Shown here: piece by piece, positions 33,888 through 40,824 of the stretch
Position numbering within the stretch: the stretch's first letter is position 1
How the letters are laid out: each line of letters begins with the position of its first letter
Assembly (NCBI GenBank): GCA_903970255.1
Contig: CAJCHM010000031.1
Coordinates: forward strand, 1-40,824
Reading direction: 5' to 3'
Source: Acidobacteriota bacterium
GTDB taxonomy: Bacteria; Chlamydiota; Chlamydiia; Chlamydiales; Rhabdochlamydiaceae
DNA length: 40,824 nt
Program-made: the position numbers and the translations under genes
Notes under the pieces: generated by a model
The model's database searches: none
What the model was told of the DNA's origin: nothing
What the model saw: only the letters and a program-made list of their open reading frames with translations

Positions 33888-36035
33888 CTACTCTAAAAAA
33901 ATAGATCCATCATCATCAATGTGATAGATCCATCCCTTTGTCGGTTTCAAGAGATCTTCCTTTTTGAGTTTAAGCTTTCCCTCTTCTTCAAAAGCTGTCA
34001 CTCTTACCCCATCATCGACCTCAATGCGGACAGCTCCCCGGATTGCAACATTTTCTGCGACAAACTCACCGTTGCCATTAATCACAATTTCGCACAGCTC
34101 CTCCCGCTTAATCTCACCCTTCCAATACACGTTTTCAGCCTTCCAATCGTATCCGCTGTTTTGAACAACGACATTGCGCAGCTTAATGCTGCCAACTTGT
34201 TCTGAGTACTTTAAAATCCCATCCTCTTCCAACTGACCGATCACCCTTTCTGCGAAAATATGTAGAGAGCCGCAGAGTGTTAAATTCTCAATATCAACCT
34301 CTGCAATTTCCAACTTTAGCTCACTATGAAGAGCAAATCTGCCACCCCGAATTTTTTGTGCAATAATCGAAAACAGAGGACCCAACGCGGGATGATAAGA
34401 AAAAAGAAACGAGGGCCCTTGGAGAATATAATCACTTACGGGAGGAACATCTGGGACCACAGTCTGGCAATGATCTGCCAAGAGATCATAGGCATTGCAA
34501 AGCAGATCGTAGAAACACCCTTCCGGGGTTTCTAAAAGAGAGCCCCCTGCCTGGAACATTTTTTTTGTAGTCGAGATTGTTTTTTTTCGATGGTTGTATG
34601 TCAGATAAGTTTTTAAAGGGATTTTGCTTGGAGGCAAGCTGCTATCTGCAGTCTGTCCAAAACAATCCGCAAGATTTTGCATCGTAGACTCCAGCCTTGC
34701 CACTTCTTGTTCTTTAGACTGACCATCCTCATCTGTAAAAGACATTTGTTTGAGATTGATCAGCATTCCGGGGATCGGACAACCCACAACACTCTCTTTC
34801 ACAGCTGCGATATCGGCAAAAAGAATATTGGTATTTGATGGGAATTGGGAATAAAGGCTTCCAGGCTCAACGGGAACATCTTCGATCGAGAACTTGGAAA
34901 AATCGCAATATTCAATATTTGTCAGACATAAGTGATTTTGATCTCCCTCTTTTCTTTCAATCAATACATTGATCCCCTCTGCCGATTTGACCTGTCTTTG
35001 GCAAGAAGCAAAACCAAAAACCTTATCGCTTGCAAACCCCGCCCCGCAAAAGGCAAGAATTCCATAATCGATTCCAGCAATTGGATTGTTGATCTGCCGA
35101 ACAAGCACTTTCTTTCTGCCAGTAGCTTCTAACTTATCAAAAACCCCCTCTTGTTTGGCAACCTTCCAAATAACGCCGTGACCGCCGGGCTTCATTAGCA
35201 GTTTCTGCGCTCCAATAAAGCACCATTTACCGCTACAATCCATCGTTGGAACTACTGGCTGGCAAAAGATCTGAAAAGAATCCTTAAGACGTCCAAACCA
35301 CTTACGCTCTTCACAAAGTTGCAGAATATGGCGATGGTTGTCCTTTTCAGAAGATGTCATCATGACAAGTGGAGTGGTGATCTGCTCATTGAAGAGTTTG
35401 AAGTAGAGATATTCTCTAGCCTGAACATCGCGGATCAGCCCCTCTAGCAGAGAATAACCGCAAAACTGCAATTTTGCAGCAGGAAGAGGCTGACCATTTA
35501 CAGGATCAAAAAATTTTAATCGGTCCGCAGCACCGCCAACGGGGTAGATTTCAGCAAGCTGCGGCAAGGACACAATTCCCTGGAGAATATAAGTGATCAC
35601 CGGATCGTCTTGAGATGAGATGTCGATCCCTGGAGGGGGATAGTAAGTATCTCCGGCTCGATCTCCAGGAGAGATAGGACCCAAAGACAGAGAAGACAAC
35701 ATGGTCCAATGGTACCCAACAATCCCACCGATCTCTTTATAAAATCTTTCCACAGGTTGTAGGTCGTCGAGCATTTTTCGCAACTTCTCTGAGAAACTGG
35801 AAAATTCTTCCCTTAAACAAAGCAGATGCTCTTCCTGTCCAATGGCAACAAGAGATTTAATGATCAATTGATCTTCTTGAGTTAGTGATGCAGAGATCAA
35901 CCTCCATTCTCTTGAAGATTCCATCCACCTCAAGACATGTGCCTGCCTATCCAATACCTCATGGCGCTTCTCATCACCGCCACAGCTTTTAAGTTCTTCT
36001 ACAAGTTCAGAAAGGTCGCCTAGCTGGCATTCCAT
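33888..36035 (-). CDS. Large UDP-sugar pyrophosphorylase-like protein (UGP3-like)
   Basis: The 715-residue protein has a helical N-terminal third, then a nucleotidyltransferase-like core: YPVGGAADRLKFFD (about 165), LVMMTSSEKDNHRHI, KPGGHGVIWKV (about 287) and INNPIAGIDYGILAF. It ends with repetitive short strands (about 590-690) that look like a beta-helix. The GG-x-x-x-RL, MTS and PGGHG motifs are those of UDPGP-family pyrophosphorylases, which make UDP-sugars from UTP and a sugar phosphate. The size and added domains resemble the plastid UGP3 type better than ordinary bacterial GalU. The product may be a UDP-hexose for glycans. AGAGG six bases before the ATG supports the start. Confidence 0.7.
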   Translation of the reverse strand: MECQLGDLSELVEELKSCGGDEKRHEVLDRQAHVLRWMESSREWRLISASLTQEDQLIIKSLVAIGQEEHLLCLREEFSSFSEKLRKMLDDLQPVERFYKEIGGIVGYHWTMLSSLSLGPISPGDRAGDTYYPPPGIDISSQDDPVITYILQGIVSLPQLAEIYPVGGAADRLKFFDPVNGQPLPAAKLQFCGYSLLEGLIRDVQAREYLYFKLFNEQITTPLVMMTSSEKDNHRHILQLCEERKWFGRLKDSFQIFCQPVVPTMDCSGKWCFIGAQKLLMKPGGHGVIWKVAKQEGVFDKLEATGRKKVLVRQINNPIAGIDYGILAFCGAGFASDKVFGFASCQRQVKSAEGINVLIERKEGDQNHLCLTNIEYCDFSKFSIEDVPVEPGSLYSQFPSNTNILFADIAAVKESVVGCPIPGMLINLKQMSFTDEDGQSKEQEVARLESTMQNLADCFGQTADSSLPPSKIPLKTYLTYNHRKKTISTTKKMFQAGGSLLETPEGCFYDLLCNAYDLLADHCQTVVPDVPPVSDYILQGPSFLFSYHPALGPLFSIIAQKIRGGRFALHSELKLEIAEVDIENLTLCGSLHIFAERVIGQLEEDGILKYSEQVGSIKLRNVVVQNSGYDWKAENVYWKGEIKREELCEIVINGNGEFVAENVAIRGAVRIEVDDGVRVTAFEEEGKLKLKKEDLLKPTKGWIYHIDDDGSIFLE

Positions 36036-36343
36036 ACAAGACCTCTAACAATTTCACTCCAGCTGCCTACCTTACCCGAAGGTAATTTTTTTCCAAAGAA
36101 AATTCAAGCCCTGTGAGCACACATCTATTTTCTTTATTATTAACATGTTAGATATTCCATTCTCTAGAGATCCCCCTATGGATCGCCTACGGTGAGCTAC
36201 GATTTTTTTTGACTATAAAATCCCTAGAGAGATACAACTTGTCATTCGAGGATGATTTAATTATATACTGCTGACTCTGAAGAGGGAGCAGTATCCTCGA
36301 AAGTCTGTCCAAAAGACAAAAGACAAATTTAAGGAGAGATCAA
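36036..36343. other. 308-base intergenic region before SWIB
   Basis: There is no coding sequence with a ribosome site in either strand. The right part holds the SWIB promoter and an inverted repeat; the left part must hold the promoter of the divergent UDPGP-like gene, which I cannot pinpoint. Confidence 0.5.
36239..36267 (+). promoter_or_regulatory. Probable SWIB promoter with overlapping inverted repeat
   Basis: TTGTCA and TATATA are 17 bases apart. The inverted repeat TCGAGGA...ATACTGCT...AGCAGTAT-CCTCGA spans 36246-36300 and covers the -10 and the likely start site. It could be an operator or a hairpin at the very 5' end of the mRNA. Confidence 0.5.
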
Positions 36344-36616
36344 ATGGCAAAAAAAGAAAAAGAAAAGGTATCCAAGTTCATGCAACCTATGCAAGTTAGC
36401 GCAAAGCTAGCTGCTGTCGTAGGCAAAGGACCACTACCGCGCACTGAAGTGACAAAAAAACTATGGGCTTACATCAAAGCCAATAAATGCCAAGATACAA
36501 AAAACAAACGCAACATCATTCCAGATGATAAACTTTCAGATGTATTTGGCAGCAGCGATACAATCAATATGTTTGACATGACAAAACTTGTTGGCCAACA
36601 TCTTAGCGACTCTTAA
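36344..36616 (+). CDS. SWIB/MDM2-domain protein
   Basis: The 90-residue basic protein is almost entirely a SWIB (BAF60b) domain: LAAVVGKGPLPRTEVTKKLW, YIKANKCQD and DVFGSSDTINMFDM, preceded by a lysine-rich start. Free-standing SWIB proteins are otherwise eukaryotic chromatin factors. Among bacteria they are characteristic of chlamydiae and have been linked to DNA compaction. GGAG ten bases upstream of the ATG is a good ribosome site. It is followed by a hairpin terminator. Confidence 0.95.
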   Translation: MAKKEKEKVSKFMQPMQVSAKLAAVVGKGPLPRTEVTKKLWAYIKANKCQDTKNKRNIIPDDKLSDVFGSSDTINMFDMTKLVGQHLSDS

Positions 36617-36626
36617 AGCTTGAAAT

Positions 36627-36656
36627 ACAGAATGCAGTTAAAAAACTGCATTCTGT
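36627..36656 (+). terminator. Hairpin after SWIB
   Basis: ACAGAATGCAGTT and AACTGCATTCTGT are perfect 13-base arms around an A-rich loop. The stem is strong but not followed by T. Confidence 0.6.
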
Positions 36657-36682
36657 AGAGGGAATTGCATAAGTGGCTTTGC

Positions 36683-36797
36683 GGGCAAAATTTGATGATT
36701 TTGATGCTGATTTGGTTTTTTGCGGGACCACATAATCTACCAGGTCTTAGGGGTCCCGCGAAAAACCAAATCAGCATCAAAAGCGCAAATTTGGCCC
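36683..36797. repeat. Long palindrome (type D), abutting truA
   Basis: The arms GGGCAAAATTTGATGATTTT... / ...AAGCGCAAATTTGGCCC and the inner TTGATGCTGATTTGG / CCAAATCAGCATCAA are nearly perfect. The inner end is GCGGGACC / GGTCCCGC. The element ends three bases before the likely truA start codon. Confidence 0.85.
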
Positions 36798-36800
36798 CAA

Positions 36801-37565
36801 ATGGATTTATCTAATTCCCTCTTTAAATACAAAATCGTAGTTGCCTATGATGGCACCGATTATGGTGGCTGGCAAGTACAACCCAATGCCGTATCGATCC
36901 AGTCACTCATTGAAAAAGCTCTAAATACCATTCTCCGCGCAAACACACACCTTGTCGGTTCGGGACGCACAGATGCAGGGGTACATGCTTTGGCTCAATG
37001 CGCCCACTTTACTACGCACGCCCCGATTGATATCCAAAAAACATGCGCCTCCCTCAATGGGATCCTCCCCCCGGATATCCGGATCCTATCGATAGAACAA
37101 GTTCCGCTCGAGTTTCACGCGCGCTATAGCGCCCTCTCAAAGGTCTATCACTACCGCTTGCACTTAGATCCCACCCCTGACCCTTTCAACCGCAGATACG
37201 CTTACCACGTTCCCCATAGGGTCGATATTGCACTGCTTAAAGAGACTGCAGATCTATTCCTCGGCACCCACGATTTTACTTCCTTTGCCAATGAGGCTGA
37301 CCGGGGAACTGCGGCTAAGGATGCTATTAGAACACTTTATCGCCTCGATGTCGTTGAAGAACCTGGTGGGGTAAGACTGGAATTTGAGGGAGATGGTTTT
37401 TTATATAAAATGGTCAGAAACATTGTAGGCACACTGCTCGATGTGTGCGCCGGAAAAATCGATAAAGAGAAAATCCCGCTGATTTTGCAAGCCAAGGACA
37501 GAAAACAAGCGGGAAGAGCGGCACCTGCCCTGGGGCTCTACCTTGTCGAGGTGAAGTATGAGTAG
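36801..37565 (+). CDS. truA: tRNA pseudouridine(38-40) synthase TruA
   Basis: TruA converts uridines 38-40 of tRNA anticodon arms to pseudouridine. The 254-residue product has VVAYDGTDYGGWQVQP near the N terminus, VGSGRTDAGVHALAQ with the catalytic aspartate (about residue 60), SKVYHYRL and EGDGFLYKMVRNIVGTLL near the C terminus. The frame opens earlier, at a TTG (36720) inside the palindrome, but ATG 36801 gives the normal length and starts MDLSNSLFKYKIV. No Shine-Dalgarno sequence is visible because the repeat occupies that position. It overlaps the convergent HAD gene by 28 bases. Confidence 0.93.
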   Translation: MDLSNSLFKYKIVVAYDGTDYGGWQVQPNAVSIQSLIEKALNTILRANTHLVGSGRTDAGVHALAQCAHFTTHAPIDIQKTCASLNGILPPDIRILSIEQVPLEFHARYSALSKVYHYRLHLDPTPDPFNRRYAYHVPHRVDIALLKETADLFLGTHDFTSFANEADRGTAAKDAIRTLYRLDVVEEPGGVRLEFEGDGFLYKMVRNIVGTLLDVCAGKIDKEKIPLILQAKDRKQAGRAAPALGLYLVEVKYE

Positions 37566-38224
37566 AAGATCAAGAGGCTCTCAAAGTGTTTGGCTCCCAT
37601 TTTTTTTGCCTCGCTTATGTAGCCCGTATCCTTGGGACAGATCAACACAGCATCGGCACCTGCTGCAAGCAAGGCCTTAAGCCCTTTCAAAGTGTCTTCA
37701 AAGCCGATGATCTTATCCCCAGGTTTTGCCAGGAGCGCGATGGCTTTCAAGTATCCTTCTGGTGAGGGTTTGGGCTGGGAGTAATCTTCTCGGGTGATCC
37801 ACAGTGAGATCTTTTGAAGAGCGGGTAGAGCTTGTTTAATGAGCTCGATCTGCTCTTTTGGTGAGTTGGTTACTACAGCAGACTTGATCCGATGTAGATC
37901 CAAGGCGTTGATCAACACCTCGGCCCCTTCCATGAACTCCAGAGGTTTTTTTTGAAGCAATTCAACGTAAAGGCGCTTCTTTTCTTCATAGAGCATCTCT
38001 TTGGAGGTTCCTTCTAAGGCACGGGGGTGCTCTTTTTGCCATCCATCGAAGAAACCCATCGGTTTAGAATGGGCTACCTGGCAGAATCTTTGAAAGTCCC
38101 ATGTTAAGGGGAACCCCTGCCCCCTTGCCATTTCCATATAGGCGGCATAGTGAAGCTGCTCGGTATCCACCAGAAGTCCGTCAAAATCAAAGAGATAGAG
38201 CTGATAATCCAGGACTGAATCCAT
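37538..38224 (-). CDS. HAD-family phosphatase, beta-phosphoglucomutase/phosphoglycolate phosphatase-like
   Basis: The 228-residue protein has the HAD signature YLFDFDGLLVDTEQL at the N terminus (nucleophile D of DFDG), SAVVTNSPKEQI (motif II, about 115), the lysine in QPKPSPEGYLKA (about 151) and KIIGFEDTLKGLKALLAAG (motif IV aspartate). The helical cap inserted after motif I makes it a C1-cap member like beta-phosphoglucomutase and Gph. The substrate cannot be told. It converges with truA, overlapping by 28 bases. Confidence 0.88.
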   Translation of the reverse strand: MDSVLDYQLYLFDFDGLLVDTEQLHYAAYMEMARGQGFPLTWDFQRFCQVAHSKPMGFFDGWQKEHPRALEGTSKEMLYEEKKRLYVELLQKKPLEFMEGAEVLINALDLHRIKSAVVTNSPKEQIELIKQALPALQKISLWITREDYSQPKPSPEGYLKAIALLAKPGDKIIGFEDTLKGLKALLAAGADAVLICPKDTGYISEAKKMGAKHFESLLIFYSYFTSTR

Positions 38225-38257
38225 TTTTGGCCGTTTTTTAGGATAGGGTAAGCTAGG

Positions 38258-38287
38258 ATTATAACTCTTTCAAATCGCCCCTGTCTA
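38258..38287 (-). promoter_or_regulatory. Probable promoter of the HAD gene
   Basis: On the minus strand TAGACA and a perfect TATAAT are 18 bases apart, with the -10 ending 34 bases before the start codon. This is a good match to a sigma-70 promoter. Confidence 0.5.
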
Positions 38288-38394
38288 GAACAGAAATGCT
38301 TAAAAAAAATACTGAAAAGACTAAAATCTCTGGACATTTTGCGGAAAATATGCAAAAATAACGATAAATCAAGACAAAGATAGGAGAGAAACAC

Positions 38395-39618
38395 TTGTTA
38401 TTGCAATTTTCAGTCAAAAACTTTCGATCTTTCGAGAAGGAAGAGGTTTTAAATCTATCCGCTGGCAAAGGCTCGGAACTGCTTCAATCCAATACTTTTG
38501 AGCTTTCTCACGGCCAGCGATTAGTGCGCTCTGCTGTGATTTACGGCCCAAACGCAGGCGGAAAAAGCAACTTGATAAAAGCTATCTATTTCTTACAGCA
38601 ATTTATCCTCTCCTCTTCCACATCATTCCAAGAAAAACAAAAAATTCCATTACAGCCTTTTCGCTTAAGCACCAAATCCCAACAAGAACCCAGTGAATTT
38701 TCTATCGACTTTGTTTGCAATAATACTCGCTTTACTTATCACGTTGCCCTTACAGAAGATCAGGTCATTAAAGAAGAACTTTATGCCTATCCTAAAAACT
38801 ATCGTCAAACCTGGTTTACAAGAAAATGGGACTCATCGTCACAAACATATCATTGGTATCATGGCCCTAGTTTCAAAGGGGAACATAAGGCATGGGAACA
38901 AATGACGCGGGCAAATGCCCTATTTCTTTCGACAGCGGTACAATTCAACAGTGAGCAACTAAAACCTATCTTTCTTTGGTTTAGAGACCAACTTGTCATT
39001 TTATTAAAAAATAACCCTGCACAAGAAACTCGTTTTAACCCAGACCTTACCTTTCAGTTTTTAAATGATCCAAATACAGCTCCCTGGATTCAAAAATTCA
39101 TGGAATGTGCAGATGTCGGAATCGAACATTTCCAATTAATAGAAGAAGAAGCTTCCCCCTTGAAAAAAACTGCAGTCAGAACGCAACATAAAATGCTTGA
39201 TTCTGACCAAAAGGTGTTTTTTGATTTATTCCAAGATGAATCTGATGGAACACAAAGACTATTTTCACAAGCGGGTGGATGGTTGAAAGCTCTGCAGCAA
39301 GGATTGGTTCTTTTTGTCGATGAACTTGACCTCCATCTTCATCCCAAGATCGTTCGGTATTTAATAGAACTTTTTCATAGCCCAAAACTTAATGAGAACA
39401 ATGCTCAGCTCATTTTTACTACTCATGACAGTTCTTTACTGGATATTGATTTATTTAGAAGGGATCAAGTTTGGTTTGTACAAAAAGATGAACAACAAAG
39501 ATCGCGCCTCTATTCCCTTTTAGATTTTAAACCGCGCAAGGGTGAAGCAATTGGAAAAGGTTATCTCCAAGGTCGTTATGGCGCTCTTCCATTTATAGGA
39601 AAATTTCGTTTCTCATGA
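38395..39618 (+). CDS. rloA: RloA-like AAA ATPase (AbiL/RloAB system)
   Basis: The 407-residue protein begins MLLQFSVKNFRSFEKEE (typical RecF/SMC-like N terminus, with a TTG start and GGAGAG about seven bases upstream). It has Walker A GPNAGGKS (residues 51-58), a signature-like SDGTQRLF (about 283), Walker B VLFVDELDLHLHP (about 304) and a switch histidine in FTTHDSSLLD (about 342). These match the ATPases paired with RloB, first described in Campylobacter restriction loci and in lactococcal AbiL abortive infection. There is no restriction-modification system nearby. Its stop overlaps the RloB start by four bases, so the two proteins are made together. Confidence 0.85.
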   Translation: MLLQFSVKNFRSFEKEEVLNLSAGKGSELLQSNTFELSHGQRLVRSAVIYGPNAGGKSNLIKAIYFLQQFILSSSTSFQEKQKIPLQPFRLSTKSQQEPSEFSIDFVCNNTRFTYHVALTEDQVIKEELYAYPKNYRQTWFTRKWDSSSQTYHWYHGPSFKGEHKAWEQMTRANALFLSTAVQFNSEQLKPIFLWFRDQLVILLKNNPAQETRFNPDLTFQFLNDPNTAPWIQKFMECADVGIEHFQLIEEEASPLKKTAVRTQHKMLDSDQKVFFDLFQDESDGTQRLFSQAGGWLKALQQGLVLFVDELDLHLHPKIVRYLIELFHSPKLNENNAQLIFTTHDSSLLDIDLFRRDQVWFVQKDEQQRSRLYSLLDFKPRKGEAIGKGYLQGRYGALPFIGKFRFS

Positions 39619-40295
39619 CCAGAAAAATTTCTAGGCGCTCTTATAATAAACCAGACTCTTTCTATTCCCCAATTGATTTGGTGGTATGTGAAGGTGAAAC
39701 AGAAGTAGATTACCTCTGCGAAGTGGCAAGGATTTTACGAATACATGCGCACATATGCAAAGGGGATGGAACCGATCCAAAAAGCATTGTAAATACTGCT
39801 ATACGAAAATCCAAAGAAGATGGGGTAAAATATGATAAAATATTTTGCGTCTTTGACAAGGACAATAACCACTCAGCCTATCTAGAAGCTATCGACGTAT
39901 GTAAATCCAAGAATTTCGTGCCAATCGTATCTAATCCTTGCTTTGAATTATGGGCTTACCTTCATTTTCGATTACGCGATTCTGGATTTGGAAGTCCTCA
40001 AGAAGTGTTAAAAGCCTTAAAAAAGCTCCCGAATTTTGAAAGATATGATAAGGATGGTGTTCTTATGTTTAACCTTACACATCATCTTTTGGACACTGCG
40101 TGCAAAAATGCAACAATTCTGGTTTCTAAGCAGCAAAATAATCCCCTAGAGGATCCATACACAAACGTGCACCTCTTGATCTCAAGGTTTCAACTTCTTA
40201 AGAATGAACAAAACCACTTCAATACTCTACAGAACAAAAAAAGAAATGTACCCGATTCCTCATACACAAGATTATTTGCAGCTGCTCACTTTTAA
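39615..40295 (+). CDS. rloB: RloB-like TOPRIM protein (AbiLii)
   Basis: The 226-residue protein has a basic start (MTRKISRRSY), the TOPRIM glutamate motif VVCEGETEVDYL (about residue 24), the two-aspartate motif IFCVFDKDNNH (about 80) and VSNPCFELWAYLHF (about 110). This order defines the RloB family. TOPRIM folds of this kind are nucleases in OLD-type and Abi systems. It follows the ATPase with an ATGA overlap. The module is AT-richer than neighbouring genes and lies beside tRNA-Leu, suggesting acquisition. Confidence 0.88.
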   Translation: MTRKISRRSYNKPDSFYSPIDLVVCEGETEVDYLCEVARILRIHAHICKGDGTDPKSIVNTAIRKSKEDGVKYDKIFCVFDKDNNHSAYLEAIDVCKSKNFVPIVSNPCFELWAYLHFRLRDSGFGSPQEVLKALKKLPNFERYDKDGVLMFNLTHHLLDTACKNATILVSKQQNNPLEDPYTNVHLLISRFQLLKNEQNHFNTLQNKKRNVPDSSYTRLFAAAHF

Positions 40296-40325
40296 GCATG
40301 GAAAAAAGGGAAAATAAAAGAAAAA

Positions 40326-40409
40326 TGCCGATGACAGGACTTGAACCTGCACCCTATTGCTAGAAGTAGATTTTGAGTCTACCGCGTCTACCAATTTCGC
40401 CACATCGGC
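40326..40409 (-). tRNA. tRNA-Leu (anticodon CAA)
   Basis: On the minus strand the acceptor arms GCCGATG / CATCGGC pair. The anticodon loop is CTCAAAA (anticodon CAA, reading UUG) between GTAGA and TCTAC. The long variable arm typical of tRNA-Leu and the T arm GCAGGTTCAAGTCCTGT are present. Length is 84 bases and the CCA end is not encoded. It converges with rloB, 30 bases away. Confidence 0.95.
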
Positions 40410-40445
40410 TTGCTATGTCCAAATATCATAGGACATTGCCCCTTT

Positions 40446-40824
40446 TTAGGGAACCCCTAAACAGCGCAAAATCCTCTCTGCCCCCGCAGTTGCGGCGTCG
40501 CAGTCGCCCAGAAGGGCGCGCAGTTCCCGGCAACCCTGGACGCAGGCGTCGTTCTCTTGCCAGAGGTTTTTGGCCTGTTCGGTCAGGCTGGCTATGGTCA
40601 GGTAGGGGCCGATCAGCTCCGGGTAGACCTGCCGTTTGGCCAGGATGTTGACGATGCAATAGTGAGGCAGGCGGATCCGGAAGATCCTCTCGGCTAAAAA
40701 GCGGTCGAGGGGGCGCAGCGCATAGTTCACAACAGCTGGGGTGCCAAAGAGGGCCAGCTCCAGTGTGATGGTGCCTGAGGTGGCGAGCGCGAGGCGCGCC
40801 GCGCGCATCAAATCGTAGCTGCTC
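40446..40824 (-). CDS. lpxB: Second lipid-A-disaccharide synthase, C-terminal part (cut by window)
   Basis: The frame enters from beyond the window and gives SSYDLMRAARLALATSGT, LELALFGTPAVVNYAL, IFRIRLPHYCIVNILAK and VYPELIGP. These line up block for block with the C terminus of the complete LpxB at 18371-19516 (LMKQAHLAIAKSGT, IRLPFYCLVNIIA, VFPELIGP), with roughly half the residues identical by eye. The DNA is plainly more GC-rich than the rest of the window. Chlamydial LpxB as I recall it is fused to a membrane domain, so this may be that long form. The N-terminal part cannot be seen. Confidence 0.88.
   Translation of the reverse strand, partial: SSYDLMRAARLALATSGTITLELALFGTPAVVNYALRPLDRFLAERIFRIRLPHYCIVNILAKRQVYPELIGPYLTIASLTEQAKNLWQENDACVQGCRELRALLGDCDAATAGAERILRCLGVP

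Noticed and set aside
1-40824. CRISPR arrays and cas genes
   Set aside because: No evenly spaced direct repeats or Cas-like proteins; the repeats present are inverted and dispersed.

Overview
The window is a gene-dense stretch of bacterial chromosome of moderate GC content. Gene content and order point to a member of the Chlamydiae outside the classical Chlamydiaceae, probably an environmental amoeba- or host-associated Parachlamydiales. Several blocks follow an order I recall from Chlamydia trachomatis: mutS-uvrC...rpsN-rpmJ...rpmH-rnpA; pcnB-(hydrolase)-lpxB; a DUF177 gene-rpmF-plsX-RNase E/G-plsB-insulinase; and yebC-acetyltransferase-prfB...SWIB-truA-HAD. A free-standing SWIB protein and a plastid-like soluble glycerol-3-phosphate acyltransferase also fit this phylum. 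No database search was possible, so the genus is left open.

Layout. 1-5132: a repeat copy, a small unknown gene, then mutS and uvrC (DNA repair). 5125-7098: a minus-strand Asp23/AmaP-like pair, a GYF-domain membrane protein, rpsN and rpmJ. 7302-8672: a lineage-specific protein with an erythromycin-esterase/ChaN/Tiki-like motif, inserted between rpmJ and rpmH. 8940-11762: rpmH, an rnpA with a long N-terminal extension, and a UvrD/PcrA helicase. 11850-15841: accessory region with a DUF4143 remnant, a DXD glycosyltransferase, a secreted thioredoxin-like protein, a DTW/Tsr3-like protein and an F-box plus leucine-rich-repeat protein. 16371-27147: RNA and lipid metabolism genes (pcnB, hydrolase, lpxB, DUF177, rpmF, plsX, RNase G, plsB) and a secreted M16 protease. 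27189-29600: a lipase-like protein and an AT-rich unknown gene. 29608-32913: a minus-strand operon of prfB (with the programmed +1 frameshift), two tandem acetyltransferases, a zinc metallopeptidase and yebC. 33416-38224: a small membrane protein, a large UDP-sugar-pyrophosphorylase-like protein, SWIB, truA and a HAD phosphatase. 38395-40295: a two-gene RloA/RloB (AbiL-like) ATPase-TOPRIM module. 40326-40824: tRNA-Leu(CAA) and the 3' end of a second, GC-rich lpxB.

A striking feature is the number of long imperfect palindromes between genes. One family (TTTAGCCATTGGAGCGGGGC) has three full or nearly full copies, one half copy and one 16-base stub. Three other unrelated palindromes of about 115-165 bp occur once each in this window. 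They lie right against gene ends or starts: one supplies the last codons of the DTW gene and another abuts the truA start codon.

The core genes serve DNA repair, translation, RNA processing, phospholipid and lipid A synthesis. The accessory genes suggest host interaction (F-box/LRR, esterase-like, lipase-like, glycosyltransferase) and defence against mobile DNA (RloAB).
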